Source: Cypionkella psychrotolerans (GTDB lineage Bacteria > Pseudomonadota > Alphaproteobacteria > Rhodobacterales > Rhodobacteraceae). From it: 64,000 nucleotides of DNA. The notes below the pieces were generated by a model that did not search any database, was not told where the DNA came from, and was given only the letters and a program-made list of their open reading frames with translations. Of the stretch, positions 47,707 to 57,137 are shown piece after piece. A program made the position numbers and the translations under genes. Location: positions 124,001-188,000 of the forward strand of contig NZ_LGIC01000007.1 of NCBI RefSeq assembly GCF_001294535.1. Reading direction: 5' to 3'. Every line of letters starts with the position of its first letter. The first letter of the stretch is position 1.

Positions 47707-48813
47707 ATGAGTATGGCCACCGCATCTGAACGCCTTGAAGTGCCAGAACGTCTGGAAGCGCTGGGGCTTACCCGCTCATTTGGCGGGCGGGCGGTGGTTT
47801 CTGACGTGTCGTTGCAGGTGGCGGCTGGGCAGGTGATGTGCCTGCTGGGGCCGTCGGGCTGTGGGAAATCGACCACGCTGCGGATGATTGCAGGGGTGGA
47901 AACCCCGGATCAGGGGCGGATTCTGATTGACGGCCAAGAGGTGTTCGGGCCGGGGGGGAACCTGCCGCCCGAAGCGCGCGGCGTTGGGCTGATGTTTCAG
48001 GATTTCGCCCTGTTTCCGCATTTGACCGTGGCGGGGAATGTGGCGTTTGGGCTGGCGGGCGACAAGGCTGCCAAGATGCGGCGTGTCGATGAACTGCTTG
48101 AAAAGGTGAACCTTTCCGGCTTTGGTGTGAAGCACCCGCATGAGCTTTCGGGCGGTGAGCAGCAGCGCGTGGCCTTGGCGCGGGCTTTGGCACCGCGTCC
48201 GCGCGTGATGCTGATGGACGAGCCGTTTTCTGGCCTCGACAATCGGTTGCGCGATGGCATCCGCGATGCAACGCTCGAGGTGCTGAAGGCCGAGGGGGCT
48301 GCGGTGTTGCTGGTGACGCACGAGCCGGAAGAAGCGATGCGGATGGCGGACGAGATAGCGCTGATGCGGGATGGCAAGATTGTGCAGCGCGGCGCACCCT
48401 ATAACGTCTATAACGCGCCGGTGGATCGGGCGGCGGCAGCTTTCTTCAGTGATATCAATGTGATACGGGGCACCTCCCGGGGCGCGCTGACCGAAACGCC
48501 GTTCGGGGCATTTCTGACGCCGGGCCATGCCGATGGCGGCGAGGTGGATATCGTGATCCGCCCGCAGCATCTGAAAATCGACTTTGACCGGGCGGGGCGC
48601 GGGCCGTATCCGACGATGTCCGAAGGCACGCCCGCACGCGGCGTGGTGCAGCGGGCGCGGTATTTGGGCCATGCCAGCCTTGTGGAATTTCGCATGGAGT
48701 TTGACGGCTCGATCCTGACGGCCTCGGTGCCGGGGGTGTTTTTGCCGAAAGCCGAGACGCCGTTGTGGCTGATGATCCGACGGGATCGCTGTTATGTGTT
48801 TCCGGCCAGCTAA
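47707..48813 (+). CDS. ABC transporter ATP-binding protein (FbpC/PotA-like), orphan
   Basis: A 368-residue ABC ATPase of the iron(III)/spermidine/sulfate importer class. Walker A is LGPSGCGKSTTLRM, the signature is LSGGEQQRVALARALAPRP, Walker B is VMLMDEPFSGLD and the switch His lies in LLVTHEPEEAM. A C-terminal TOBE-like domain (about 250-365) follows. No permease or binding-protein gene is adjacent, so its transporter partners must be elsewhere. The start at 47707 (ATG; 47713 is also possible) precedes a short variable leader. Confidence 0.86.
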   Translation: MSMATASERLEVPERLEALGLTRSFGGRAVVSDVSLQVAAGQVMCLLGPSGCGKSTTLRMIAGVETPDQGRILIDGQEVFGPGGNLPPEARGVGLMFQDFALFPHLTVAGNVAFGLAGDKAAKMRRVDELLEKVNLSGFGVKHPHELSGGEQQRVALARALAPRPRVMLMDEPFSGLDNRLRDGIRDATLEVLKAEGAAVLLVTHEPEEAMRMADEIALMRDGKIVQRGAPYNVYNAPVDRAAAAFFSDINVIRGTSRGALTETPFGAFLTPGHADGGEVDIVIRPQHLKIDFDRAGRGPYPTMSEGTPARGVVQRARYLGHASLVEFRMEFDGSILTASVPGVFLPKAETPLWLMIRRDRCYVFPAS

Positions 48814-48830
48814 ATCTTGGGCACGCTGCG

Positions 48831-49520
48831 TTAAGCTGGATCGCGAATCGTCTCAGCGTCCAGCCGCGCGCGGTAGTCGGGCAGGGTGCGACCGGGCTCG
48901 TCCGGGTAACGTTCGCCCGTCAGGGTCACCGCCACGATACGATCAACACGAAAGCTGCGGAAATCACCGCGCGCCTCACAAAACGCCGCGAGGGTAGAGA
49001 TTTTCGCGTGTTTTTCCAGTGCCAGCGGCCGGATGTCGCGGTGGCTCTCGGTGCCACGCGGGTCGATATAGGTGATGGCGACGCGTTCATGGGCCTTGAT
49101 GGCGCGGCGCAGCGCGGGCAGGTGTTTCGGCGCGCGGTTATCGGTGGGGCCGGGGAAGGCGAACAGATCGCCGGGGTCGTGCGTGGGCGCAGGCGTCACT
49201 GCCGCAATACGCTTGGCCAAAGCGCGGGCGGCTTTGGCAAGTGTCGCCTCGGGCCCTTCGGCCGCAAGGCGCAATCCAAGCCGCAGCGCCTCTAATTCCA
49301 CTGCATTCAGGATCATCGGCGGCAGGGTGATCGGCGCGCGCAGGATGTAGCCAACGCCGCGCTCGCCTTCGACCGGAAGCCCCGAGGCCATCAGCGTGTT
49401 CATGTCACGCCAGATCGTGCGGATCGAGACGCCCAGCCGCGTCGATATCTCGGACGCGCGGTGCAAACGGCCATCGCGCAGGATCTGGATCAGGTCAAAC
49501 AGGCGGTCGGTGCGGCGCAT
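48831..49520 (-). CDS. HTH/WYL-domain transcriptional regulator (YafY-type)
   Basis: A 229-residue regulator. The N-terminal winged helix-turn-helix is DLIQILRDGRLHRASEISTRLGVSIRTIWRDMNTL (about 7-41). A linker and a WYL-type domain follow (AFPGPTDNRAPKHLPALRRAI, VAITYIDPRG, RPLALEKH and the C-terminal RSFRVDRIVAVTLTGE). WYL regulators bind small ligands or nucleic acids and often control repair or stress genes. A 17-bp palindrome lies 41 bases upstream of the start, suggesting autoregulation. It is convergent to the orphan ABC ATPase gene and divergent from tatA. Confidence 0.85.
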   Translation of the reverse strand: MRRTDRLFDLIQILRDGRLHRASEISTRLGVSIRTIWRDMNTLMASGLPVEGERGVGYILRAPITLPPMILNAVELEALRLGLRLAAEGPEATLAKAARALAKRIAAVTPAPTHDPGDLFAFPGPTDNRAPKHLPALRRAIKAHERVAITYIDPRGTESHRDIRPLALEKHAKISTLAAFCEARGDFRSFRVDRIVAVTLTGERYPDEPGRTLPDYRARLDAETIRDPA

Positions 49521-49555
49521 GGGCTTCTATCGCTGGATTTTTCGACAAGAGCAAC

Positions 49556-49577
49556 TGACATATAGCTGTCAGCTATA
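49556..49577. promoter_or_regulatory. Overlapping palindromes upstream of the WYL regulator
   Basis: TATAGCTG-T-CAGCTATA (49561-49577) is a perfect 17-bp palindrome. It overlaps a second inverted repeat, TGACA (49556-49560) with TGTCA (49567-49571), six bases apart. The pair sits 36-57 bases before the WYL gene start, where its promoter should be. It is the natural candidate for the regulator's own operator. Confidence 0.55.
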
Positions 49578-49684
49578 GCGGAGAATAGCGGCGGTTTACA
49601 GGAATTTCCGGTTTCATTCCGCCGGGTTCCCTGCCTAAGTCAGTGCCAGACCTGCCGCAGAGGCGGCTTTATGGAGGATTGATC

Positions 49685-49912
49685 ATGCATCTAAGCCCGT
49701 TGCACCTGCTGGTGGTGGCGATTGTTGTGCTTGTGCTGTTTGGCAAAGGCAAAGTCTCGAACCTGATGGGCGAGTTTGGTCGCGGCATCACGGCGTTCAA
49801 GAAGGGCGTGTCGGATGGCACCTCTGAGATTGAAAAAGAAGCGGCGGCCAAGGCTGCGCGCGATGTAACGCCCGCCGAAGCGCCAGTTGAGGCCGATAAA
49901 GACAAGGTCTGA
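49685..49912 (+). CDS. tatA: Sec-independent protein translocase subunit TatA
   Basis: A 75-residue TatA, which polymerises to open the membrane for folded proteins. It has one helix (SPLHLLVVAIVVLVLF), the FGKGKVSNLMGEFGRGITAFKKG hinge and amphipathic helix, then an acidic tail. The ATG at 49685 follows TGGAGGATTGATC. First gene of a complete tatABC set. Confidence 0.95.
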   Translation: MHLSPLHLLVVAIVVLVLFGKGKVSNLMGEFGRGITAFKKGVSDGTSEIEKEAAAKAARDVTPAEAPVEADKDKV

Positions 49913-49993
49913 GGCTTGCGGCTTTTGCTGTGATCTGATGTCTGTCTGACGAGAGGCCATTAGGGCCGGGTGCCGCGAAGGGGCTTGCTTTAG

Positions 49994-50668
49994 ATGTTTG
50001 GGGATATCGGCTGGGCCGAATTGGTGCTGATCGGCATCGTGGCGCTGATTGTGATCGGGCCGGAAGATCTGCCGGATATGTTCCGGCAGTTGGGCCGCTT
50101 CACCGCCAAGCTGCGGCAGATGTCGCGCGAGTTTTCCCGCGCGATGGAGCAGGCGGCGAAAGACTCCGGCGTCAAGGATGTGGCGGATGATCTGAAGGGC
50201 ATGACCTCGGCCAAGTCGATGGGCCTGAACAAGGTGAAAGAGGCGGCGGATCGGTTTGAGAAATGGGATCCGATCAAGAATGCGGCCAAGCCTACGGTGG
50301 CGTCCAGTGTCGGCAACAAGCCACTGGTGCCGCCGCCGATGCCTGCGGCGGTTCCGACTGTGGGGACAGAGCCTGCAGCGGTTGTCGAAACTGTCGCTGC
50401 AGTGGAGCCTAAAATTTTGGGTCCGGAAACGCAGGCTTTGATGGATAAGCAAGCGGCGAAAAAGGCGATTTTGGCCGAGACGGCGCAGAAGCTGAAGGCG
50501 GTTGATAGCGGGATTGCGGCCTCGAAAGCCGAGGTGAAGCCCGCCGTGAAGCCGCGTGTGCGCAAGCCTGTGGCGGCTGTCGAAGTGGCCGAGGCCAAGC
50601 CCGCACCGAAACCCCGCGCCCCCCGAACCACACCCCCGCGCAAGACCAAGAAGGCGGATGAAGCATGA
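49994..50668 (+). CDS. tatB: Sec-independent protein translocase subunit TatB
   Basis: A 224-residue TatB, which receives twin-arginine signal peptides together with TatC. The N-terminus is [20 protein letters not shown] with the conserved Glu9, then [26 protein letters not shown] as the amphipathic helix. The remainder is a long variable Ala/Lys/Pro-rich tail, common in Rhodobacteraceae. It overlaps tatC by four bases (ATGA). Confidence 0.95.
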   Translation: MFGDIGWAELVLIGIVALIVIGPEDLPDMFRQLGRFTAKLRQMSREFSRAMEQAAKDSGVKDVADDLKGMTSAKSMGLNKVKEAADRFEKWDPIKNAAKPTVASSVGNKPLVPPPMPAAVPTVGTEPAAVVETVAAVEPKILGPETQALMDKQAAKKAILAETAQKLKAVDSGIAASKAEVKPAVKPRVRKPVAAVEVAEAKPAPKPRAPRTTPPRKTKKADEA

Positions 50669-51519
50669 GCCATACTGATGATGTGGACGCAAGCGCCGCG
50701 CCGCTGATCGAGCATCTGAAAGAGCTGCGCAACCGGATTCTGGTTTCGGTCGCGGTGCTGGGCGTAGGCTGTTTGATCGGCTATCTGCTGTGGATTCCGA
50801 TCTTTCATGTGCTGTCGATTCCGATGTGCAACGCGATGGCGGATTACGGCCAAAAGTGCCAATTCGTGCTGATCAAGCTGCAGGAAGGCTTCTTTGTCGC
50901 GGTGAAAATCGCGGTCTGGGCCGGATTTGCGATGTCTTTCCCCGTGATCGCGTTCCAGCTCTGGCGTTTCGTGGCACCAGGGCTGTATCGCAATGAAAAG
51001 AGTGCGTTTTTGCCGTTTCTACTGGCGTCTCCGGCGATGTTCATCGCGGGGGCGGCGTTTGCCTATTACATGATCTTGCCGGGGGCATTTCACTTCTTCC
51101 TGTCGTATCAGGGCGATTTCTCGAAGGCGATGAATCCGGGGGCTGTGCCGGTGGCACCCTCGATCACCAGTGCGGCGGCGGGGGTGCTCTATCAAGGCTC
51201 GGTGGAAAGTTTCCTGTCGCTGACCATGCAATTTATCATGGCGTTCGGGCTGTGCTTTCAGCTGCCGGTGCTGCTGACGCTGATGGGCAAGGCGGGCATG
51301 ATTTCGTCCTCTGGTCTGCGGGCGACTCGGAAATATGCGGTGGTGGCGATTTTGACGGTCGCTGCGGTGGCAACCCCGCCGGATGTGATGAGTCAGCTGA
51401 TCATGTTTTTCGCGATTTACCCGCTGTACGAGCTGTCGATCTGGATGATTGCCGGGTTCGAGAAGAAGCGCGAAGCGCAAGAACGCGCGGATGGCACTTG
51501 GGTGGACCCGGAAGAATGA
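50665..51519 (+). CDS. tatC: Sec-independent protein translocase subunit TatC
   Basis: A 284-residue six-helix TatC, the core receptor for twin-arginine signals. The cytoplasmic N-terminus has [16 protein letters not shown], the first periplasmic loop [12 protein letters not shown], and the conserved [12 protein letters not shown] and FQLPVLL stretches follow. The stop overlaps the DUF815 gene start by four bases (ATGA), so the two are coupled. Confidence 0.97.
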   Translation: MSHTDDVDASAAPLIEHLKELRNRILVSVAVLGVGCLIGYLLWIPIFHVLSIPMCNAMADYGQKCQFVLIKLQEGFFVAVKIAVWAGFAMSFPVIAFQLWRFVAPGLYRNEKSAFLPFLLASPAMFIAGAAFAYYMILPGAFHFFLSYQGDFSKAMNPGAVPVAPSITSAAAGVLYQGSVESFLSLTMQFIMAFGLCFQLPVLLTLMGKAGMISSSGLRATRKYAVVAILTVAAVATPPDVMSQLIMFFAIYPLYELSIWMIAGFEKKREAQERADGTWVDPEE

Positions 51520-52349
51520 CCGACGCGCTCACGCGGATTGCCGAGGCTCTGGAGCGGTTGGCTCCTGCGGCGATGCCTGCCCCTGATTTTTCGGCGGAGG
51601 CGTTTGCTTGGCACACCGGGCCGGATCGGCTGGAGCCTGTGGCCAAGGTGAGCCGCGTCGATATTGGCCTGCTGATCGGGGTGGATCGCTCGCGAGATAC
51701 TTTGCTCGCGAACACGCGTTTCTTTGCGCGGGGTTTGCCTGCCAATAACGCGCTGCTTTGGGGCGCGCGGGGCATGGGGAAATCGTCGCTGGTCAAGGCG
51801 ATCCATGCGTCAGTGCGCAAGGAAGGCCATGATCTGAAGATCGTCGAACTGTCGCGCGAGGACCTACCATCGGTGCAGCGCTTGCTCGCGCATCTGCGGG
51901 CGGCACCTCATCAGTTCATCTTGTTCTGCGATGATCTTTCATTCAGCCATGACGACCAGCACTACAAATCGCTGAAAGCGGTGCTGGATGGCGGCATTGA
52001 AGGGCGACCCGAGAATGTGCTGCTCTATGCCACCTCAAACCGCCGCCACCTGATGCCGCGCGATATGATTGAAAACGAACGCTCCACCGCGATTACGCCG
52101 GGGGAAGCGGTTGAGGAGAAAGTCTCGCTGTCAGATCGGTTTGGGCTGTGGCTGGGATTCCATCCCTGCTCGCAGGACGAATATCTGGCGATGATCCGGG
52201 GTTATGCGGACGCGCATGGCGTGGTGGTCGATGCCGATACCCTGCGGGCTGAGGCGATTGAGTGGCAGGCAACGCGCGGCAGCCGCTCGGGCCGGGTGGC
52301 GTGGCAATTTTTCTGCGATCTGGCGGCGCGTCACGGGGTTTCTTTGTGA
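51516..52349 (+). CDS. DUF815 AAA-type ATPase
   Basis: A 277-residue P-loop ATPase of the DUF815 family (AAA-like). Walker A is [15 protein letters not shown] (Gly83-Lys89), Walker B is [11 protein letters not shown] near residue 137, and sensor-1-like [15 protein letters not shown] follows. A C-terminal helical part carries [11 protein letters not shown]. The family is often near tatC in alphaproteobacteria. Its function is not established. Translation is coupled to tatC through ATGA; a longer frame upstream lies inside tatC and is not used. Confidence 0.85.
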   Translation: MTDALTRIAEALERLAPAAMPAPDFSAEAFAWHTGPDRLEPVAKVSRVDIGLLIGVDRSRDTLLANTRFFARGLPANNALLWGARGMGKSSLVKAIHASVRKEGHDLKIVELSREDLPSVQRLLAHLRAAPHQFILFCDDLSFSHDDQHYKSLKAVLDGGIEGRPENVLLYATSNRRHLMPRDMIENERSTAITPGEAVEEKVSLSDRFGLWLGFHPCSQDEYLAMIRGYADAHGVVVDADTLRAEAIEWQATRGSRSGRVAWQFFCDLAARHGVSL

Positions 52350-52391
52350 CCCCTTGCCATTTCTGCGTGTGAGCCTGATCTTAGCGGCATC

Positions 52392-53663
52392 ATGATCATA
52401 GAAATCCTTGTTCTCGCTGCGCTGATCGTTCTGAACGGCGTGCTCTCGATGTCAGAAATGGCGATCGTCTCGGCGCGCCCTGCGCGGCTGAAATCGCTGG
52501 AGGGCAAAAGCAAGGGTGCTGCTGCAGCCCTGCGGTTGGCAGAAAATCCGGGTCGGTTTTTGTCGACGGTGCAGATCGGCATCACCATGGTCGGGGTGCT
52601 GTCGGGGGCTTTGTCAGGGGCGACCTTGGGTCTGCGGCTGACGAATTGGCTGGTCAAGATGGGGATGGATGCCGATTGGGCCTCGACCGTGGGCGTCGGC
52701 GGGGTGGTGGTGTCGATCACCTATGTCTCGCTGATCATTGGCGAACTGGTTCCCAAACAACTGGCGCTGCGCAATGCCGAAGGCGTGGCCATCCGGGTGG
52801 CTCCGGCGATGGCTGTGCTGAGCACGGTGACGACTCCGGTGGTGTGGCTGCTGGACTGGTCGGGCAAAACGGTGCTGTGGCTGCTGGGCCAGCGCGGTGT
52901 TGGCGGCAATAAGGTGACGGAGGAAGAAGTCCACACCCTGCTGACCGAGGCGCATGAGGGCGGTGTGCTGGAGGATGGCGAGCGTGAGATGATGGCGGGG
53001 GTGATGCGTTTGGGGGACCGGACTGCCCGCGCCCTGATGACGCCACGCCATGAGGTGCAGATGCTGGAGCTGGAGGCGACCTCGGCCGAAGCGGTGGCGA
53101 TGATCCGTAAGATCGCGCGGCCACGGATGCTGGTGCAAAGCCGCGTGACCGGGGAAGTGGTGGGGATTGTCACCCTCGCCGATGTATTCAACGTGGTCTC
53201 ACGGCGCGAGGCCTTGGATTTGAAGGCGCTGGTGGTCGATGTGCCGGTGGTGTCGGATCAGGCAGATGCTTTGGATGCTCTGGTGGTGCTGCATAAATCG
53301 TTGCATCACATCGCGCTGGTTTACGATGAATACGGCCACTTCGAGGGCATCATCACCACCGATGACGTGCTGGAAGCGATCACTGGGGCGGAAAGCTCGG
53401 CGGATGCGGATGAGCCTGCTTTGCTGGTGCGGGGCGATGGCAGTTTGTTGGTGTCGGGGTGGATGCCTGCGGATGAGTTCTGTGATCGGCTGGGGCTGTC
53501 GCGCGGGCTTGCGGGGGAATACGATACCATCGCGGGGTTGGTGCTGCATCAGCTGCGGCGGATGCCGGTGCTGGGGGATACTTTTGTCGCCGAGGGTTAC
53601 AAGTTTGAGGTGATCGACTTGGATGGGCTGCGGATTGATAAGATTTTGGTCAGCGAGGTTTGA
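52392..53663 (+). CDS. CNNM/CorC-type membrane protein (hemolysin family)
   Basis: A 423-residue protein in the order DUF21/CNNM membrane domain (about 1-180, four helices), a linker with TEEEVHTLLTEAHEGGVL, two CBS domains (about 205-330) and a C-terminal CorC_HlyC domain (about 340-420, MPADEFCDRLGL). Relatives are Mg2+ or Co2+ transport or efflux proteins and were once called hemolysins. There is no evidence of haemolytic activity. A rho-independent terminator lies nine bases after the stop. Confidence 0.9.
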   Translation: MIIEILVLAALIVLNGVLSMSEMAIVSARPARLKSLEGKSKGAAAALRLAENPGRFLSTVQIGITMVGVLSGALSGATLGLRLTNWLVKMGMDADWASTVGVGGVVVSITYVSLIIGELVPKQLALRNAEGVAIRVAPAMAVLSTVTTPVVWLLDWSGKTVLWLLGQRGVGGNKVTEEEVHTLLTEAHEGGVLEDGEREMMAGVMRLGDRTARALMTPRHEVQMLELEATSAEAVAMIRKIARPRMLVQSRVTGEVVGIVTLADVFNVVSRREALDLKALVVDVPVVSDQADALDALVVLHKSLHHIALVYDEYGHFEGIITTDDVLEAITGAESSADADEPALLVRGDGSLLVSGWMPADEFCDRLGLSRGLAGEYDTIAGLVLHQLRRMPVLGDTFVAEGYKFEVIDLDGLRIDKILVSEV

Positions 53664-53671
53664 GGTTGGGG

Positions 53672-53699
53672 TGGTCCCAACTCGGGACCATTGTTTTTA
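53672..53699 (+). terminator. Rho-independent terminator behind the CNNM gene
   Basis: TGGTCCC (53672-53678) pairs with GGGACCA (53684-53690) around AACTC and is followed by a T-rich run (53691-53699, TTGTTTTTA). The stop codon is nine bases upstream. Confidence 0.88.
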
Positions 53700-53760
53700 T
53701 TGGGTTATTTCGCAGGGTTTTGGTTAAGGTTAACGGGGTGTGAACACTTCGGGGTGCTGA

Positions 53761-53797
53761 GGGAGCCTCCGGCGGGGATATTTGGGCCATTGTGAAA
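53761..53797 (+). repeat. Dispersed 3'-end motif, type I, copy e
   Basis: The core GCCTCCGGCGGGGATATTT is followed eight bases later by TTGTGAAA, nearly identical to copy a at 5241-5277. It lies behind the CNNM terminator and about 65 bases before an AT-rich orphan gene. Confidence 0.7.
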
Positions 53798-53861
53798 TTG
53801 TTTATTGGGCGCAAACTACGGCAAGGCTTGGGTCTTTAGATATAGAAAAGCAACCTTACCC

Positions 53862-54284
53862 ATGAGCAAACGGCATCTGAACTGTCCAAGAATTGTGGCG
53901 ATCATAATCTCGTTCGGCCTTGTTTCAGCATGCGAAGATGAATGTGAGAACACAATTCTTCAATCTTCGGAATCTCCTGACGGGCATAGTCGGTCGGTTC
54001 TGTTCGAAAGAAGCTGTGGGGCGACCACTGGCTTTTCAACGCAGATTTCAATCCTGAAGGATGGGGAAACACTTCGTGGATCGGGAAATATCTTTGCGGT
54101 TGACGACAATCGTGGTTCGGCAAAATCAGAAATTTGGGGAGGGCCGTGGGCGGAGTCAGAATGGATATCCAATGACACATTGATTGTGTCATACGACGCA
54201 AATTCTCGGGTTTTCAAAACTGAGAAGCAAAAACTCGGTGTCAAAGTAATATTCGAGGCCGTTAGTCACCCAGCACGCGAATAG
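53862..54284 (+). CDS. AT-rich orphan lipoprotein
   Basis: A 140-residue protein, not recognised. The leader ends in a lipobox-like SAC (Cys at about residue 25) followed by EDECENTIL, so it is probably a lipoprotein. The mature part has further Cys (RSCGATTG) and a beta-rich look (STQISILKDG, VKVIFEAVS). GC content is well below the neighbourhood. The ATG at 53862 follows a weak ribosome site. It sits just downstream of a dispersed-motif copy and converges on the nlpD gene. Confidence 0.55.
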   Translation: MSKRHLNCPRIVAIIISFGLVSACEDECENTILQSSESPDGHSRSVLFERSCGATTGFSTQISILKDGETLRGSGNIFAVDDNRGSAKSEIWGGPWAESEWISNDTLIVSYDANSRVFKTEKQKLGVKVIFEAVSHPARE

Positions 54285-54392
54285 CATGAATTTCTAATGT
54301 CTAGATTGGGTTCAAATCGACGCTCAAAACTGGGCAAGTCTGCTTGGCTCAGTGGCCATGTTTGAACCTGAACATTCTGGGTAAACCGAAAG

Positions 54393-54417
54393 GCAGCGCC
54401 CCACTCGGGAGCGCTGC
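54393..54417 (-). terminator. Terminator hairpin behind nlpD
   Basis: GCAGCGC and GCGCTGC (54393-54399 with 54411-54417) form a 7-bp stem with an inner CCC/GGG extension. On the minus strand it is followed by CTTTCGGTTT. It lies six bases after the nlpD stop and probably ends the surE-pcm-nlpD transcript. Confidence 0.6.
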
Positions 54418-54422
54418 ACCTG

Positions 54423-55565
54423 TTACTGCAAATACGCCATCGGATCGACGGAATCGACGCCTTTGCGGATCTCGAAATGCACGAAGGCGGGGTCTCCGGC
54501 GCGGACGACGGCGATGGCTTGGCCTTTGGTGACTTTGTCGCCTTTGGCGACTTTCAGGCCATCGACGCCAGCGTAGACCGTCAGGATGCCGTCAGCGTGG
54601 CGGATCACCACGATGGGGGTGCCTTGGGTGTCTTTGGTGACAGCGGCGACGGTGCCGTCGGCTGCGGCTTTCACCGAAGACCCTGCGGCGGCAGCAATGT
54701 CGATGCCGTCATTCTTTTTCTTCACATAGGCGCGGATCACCTTGCCGCTGACTGGCATGGTAAAGCGTGAGGCCGAGGCGGCGGTGCGGTCTTTTCCAAG
54801 ATCAGCGGCAGGGGCAGGTTTTTCGCTGGCTTTGGCGGGTTTCTCTGCGGGCAGTGGTTTTTTCGCCGAGGGCGGCTCGGGCGTGGGCGAGCCTGCGCCG
54901 GGCACCGTGGTAACCGCGACCGGGTCTTTCGGCGGCGGCGAGGCATTGGCGGTGGGGATGATCAGGAACTGGCCTTCGCGGACTTCCAGATCGGGGCCAA
55001 GGCCGTTCCAATCGGCAATCGAGCGGGCAGAGATGTTGTAGATGCGGGCAATCGAGAACGCGGTCTCGCCGCGTTTGACTTGGTGGCGGATTGGCTCGGT
55101 GCCTGTGGGTTTGCTCGGCTTCGCGGCGGCGGGCGTGGTGGTGCCGACACGGTCAAGTGCTGTGGTGGCGATGGAGGAGACATCGACCGCGCCGGGGGTG
55201 GCGGTGCTGCCTGCGGGGGTTGCGGCGACGCGGGCCGGCAAAGCAAGGGTTTCGCCTTCGCGCAAGCTGTCACCGGGGTTCAGGCCGTTATACTTCGCCA
55301 CTTGATCAGCGGGCAGACCGACACGGGCAGCAACGGAGGCTACGGTATCGCCGCGCTGTGCGACTGCGGCTTGGTAATTTGGGTAAGACAAAACACCGTT
55401 GGCATCGGCTGCGGGGCGCGGGTCGGTGGCGCGCAGGGCGGCATCCGACGTATCCAGCGCGCCATGGCCCGCGCGCAGGTCCCAGTCAAACGGCTTGGTT
55501 TTGCCGCAGGCGGAGACCATCAGCAGGGCGGATAGGCCAAGAATGGGAAGGCGCGATAGGGTCAT
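54423..55565 (-). CDS. nlpD: LysM / LytM-type lipoprotein (NlpD-like amidase activator)
   Basis: A 380-residue lipoprotein (leader to LLMVSAC, Cys20) with two LysM peptidoglycan-binding modules (about 50-105, GDTVASVAARVG, and 155-205, VKRGETAFSIARIYNIS). A Pro/Lys-rich linker and a C-terminal LytM/M23 domain (about 270-380) follow. Two zinc-site positions of active M23 enzymes are lost: NDGID instead of HxGxD, and YAGVD instead of YAHL. VHFEIRKG is kept. This pattern fits NlpD/EnvC-type activators of cell-wall amidases rather than an active endopeptidase. Third gene of surE-pcm-nlpD, as in Escherichia coli. Confidence 0.85.
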   Translation of the reverse strand: MTLSRLPILGLSALLMVSACGKTKPFDWDLRAGHGALDTSDAALRATDPRPAADANGVLSYPNYQAAVAQRGDTVASVAARVGLPADQVAKYNGLNPGDSLREGETLALPARVAATPAGSTATPGAVDVSSIATTALDRVGTTTPAAAKPSKPTGTEPIRHQVKRGETAFSIARIYNISARSIADWNGLGPDLEVREGQFLIIPTANASPPPKDPVAVTTVPGAGSPTPEPPSAKKPLPAEKPAKASEKPAPAADLGKDRTAASASRFTMPVSGKVIRAYVKKKNDGIDIAAAAGSSVKAAADGTVAAVTKDTQGTPIVVIRHADGILTVYAGVDGLKVAKGDKVTKGQAIAVVRAGDPAFVHFEIRKGVDSVDPMAYLQ

Positions 55566-55612
55566 GCTTGCCTCTGTACCTTGCCCGGTTGGTCCGGGCG
55601 TCTTGTTGCGTT

Positions 55613-56278
55613 CTAGTCTGCACTGATGCCCTCTACCAGTGGCACAAACCGCACTGGGCGAAGTTCTTCGTAATCGTAGCCTGTGGCCAGCCTAGTGACT
55701 TTGATCAGGTGCTGCACTGTATCAGATTGGCCGACAGGCACCACCATGATACCGCCAACTTTCAACTGCGCCAAGAGCGGGCCGGGCGGGTCTTCGGCGG
55801 CGGCCGTCACGATGATGCGATCAAACGGCGCTTGGTCGGGCAGGCCGAAGCTGCCGTCTGCGGTCATTGCGACGATATTGACGAGGCCCATATCGCGGAA
55901 CAGGTCTTGCGCCTCGCGCACAAGGCGGCGGTGGCGGTCGACGGTGTAGACGCGTCGCGCAAGGTGGGCGAGGATGGCGGCTTGGTAGCCGGAGCCAGTG
56001 CCGACCTCTAAGACCGTATCGCGCGGGCTGATGTTGAGGGCTTGCGTCATCAGGCCGACCACGGAAGGCTGGCTGATGGTCTGACCGCAGGCGATGGGCA
56101 GCGGCATGTCTTCATAAGCGCGTTCGGCGAACAGGCCACGCACGAACTGGCCACGATCCACCCGCTCCATCACGGAAAGCACGCGGGCGTCGGTCACACC
56201 TTTGGATCTGAGGGCAAACAGGAATCGCATCTTGCGCTCGGCCGCCGTCTCATCTTCGGGCAGGCCGTTCTCCATCAT
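55613..56278 (-). CDS. pcm: Protein-L-isoaspartate O-methyltransferase
   Basis: A 221-residue SAM-dependent methyltransferase that repairs isoaspartyl residues in damaged proteins. Typical stretches are [29 protein letters not shown] and the SAM motif [18 protein letters not shown] (about 82-99). The start overlaps the surE stop by four bases (ATGA). A gap of 47 bases separates it from nlpD. Confidence 0.96.
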   Translation of the reverse strand: MMENGLPEDETAAERKMRFLFALRSKGVTDARVLSVMERVDRGQFVRGLFAERAYEDMPLPIACGQTISQPSVVGLMTQALNISPRDTVLEVGTGSGYQAAILAHLARRVYTVDRHRRLVREAQDLFRDMGLVNIVAMTADGSFGLPDQAPFDRIIVTAAAEDPPGPLLAQLKVGGIMVVPVGQSDTVQHLIKVTRLATGYDYEELRPVRFVPLVEGISAD

Positions 56279-57060
56279 CCCAACCGCTTTGTGAGGTCGG
56301 CGATGGTGTCGTGGGCGGTCAGATCGCAGCGCAGGGGGGTGATCGAGATATAGCCGTCAAGGTTCACGGCGGCATCGGTGCCGGGCAGGGTGGGGGTGTG
56401 CTGCGGGCCGCCCTTGATCCAGAGGAAGCGTTTGCCGGAAGGGGCGGTGTAGGGTTGGATGCCAAAGCTGGTGTCGCGGCGGAAACCTTGCGGCGCAACC
56501 CTGTGGCCCTTGACGGCCTTTGCGGCGCAGGGCGGGAAGTTGACGTTGTAGAAGATGCGGTAATCGTCGGTGGTCCAGATGGCTTTATCCAGCAGGGCGC
56601 GGATGATTTTGGCGCCATGGGTCGCGGCGGCCTCGAACGGATCGTCTAGATCTTCGGTGTCGTGGCCCATGTATTGCGACAGCGCAATGGCGGGGATGCC
56701 GTGCAGGGCGGCTTCCATAGCCGCACCGATGGTGCCGGAATAGAGCACGTTTTCGGCGGAATTGTTGCCGCGGTTGACGCCGGACAACACCAGATCGGGT
56801 TTCGCGCCTTCCAGCACGTCGTAGACTCCGGCCAGCACGCAATCGGCGGGCGAGCCTTCGACGGCATAGCGGCGGTCGGCCAGTTTGGCGTTGATCATCG
56901 GGTGGGTGTAGCTGATGCAATGGCCGACGCCGGATTGCTCAAACGCGGGGGCGACGGTCCAGACTTCGCCCTTGGGTCCGGCGATTTCCTGCGCGATGCG
57001 GGTCAGCGTGACAAGGCCGGGGGCGTTGATGCCGTCGTCGTTGGTGATCAGAATGCGCAT
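56275..57060 (-). CDS. surE: 5'/3'-nucleotidase SurE
   Basis: A 261-residue metal-dependent phosphatase acting on nucleoside monophosphates. The metal site is [15 protein letters not shown] (Asp8, Asp9), with a conserved Ser in GSPADCV and Asn in [27 protein letters not shown]. First gene of the surE-pcm-nlpD unit, starting 77 bases after the flavodoxin-fold quinone reductase gene. Confidence 0.96.
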   Translation of the reverse strand: MRILITNDDGINAPGLVTLTRIAQEIAGPKGEVWTVAPAFEQSGVGHCISYTHPMINAKLADRRYAVEGSPADCVLAGVYDVLEGAKPDLVLSGVNRGNNSAENVLYSGTIGAAMEAALHGIPAIALSQYMGHDTEDLDDPFEAAATHGAKIIRALLDKAIWTTDDYRIFYNVNFPPCAAKAVKGHRVAPQGFRRDTSFGIQPYTAPSGKRFLWIKGGPQHTPTLPGTDAAVNLDGYISITPLRCDLTAHDTIADLTKRLG

Positions 57061-57137
57061 CGGTCTGCCCTTTTATTATGGGGCATTGATAAACGCTTGG
57101 GGCGCGGGCGGCAAGCAGTGCTGGTGGGTCGGGTGCG

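Noticed and set aside
54305-54370. tRNA-like GGGTTCAAATC and an 8-bp inverted repeat GGTTCAAA/TTTGAACC
   Set aside because: No acceptor, D or anticodon arms can be built around it; probably chance similarity.
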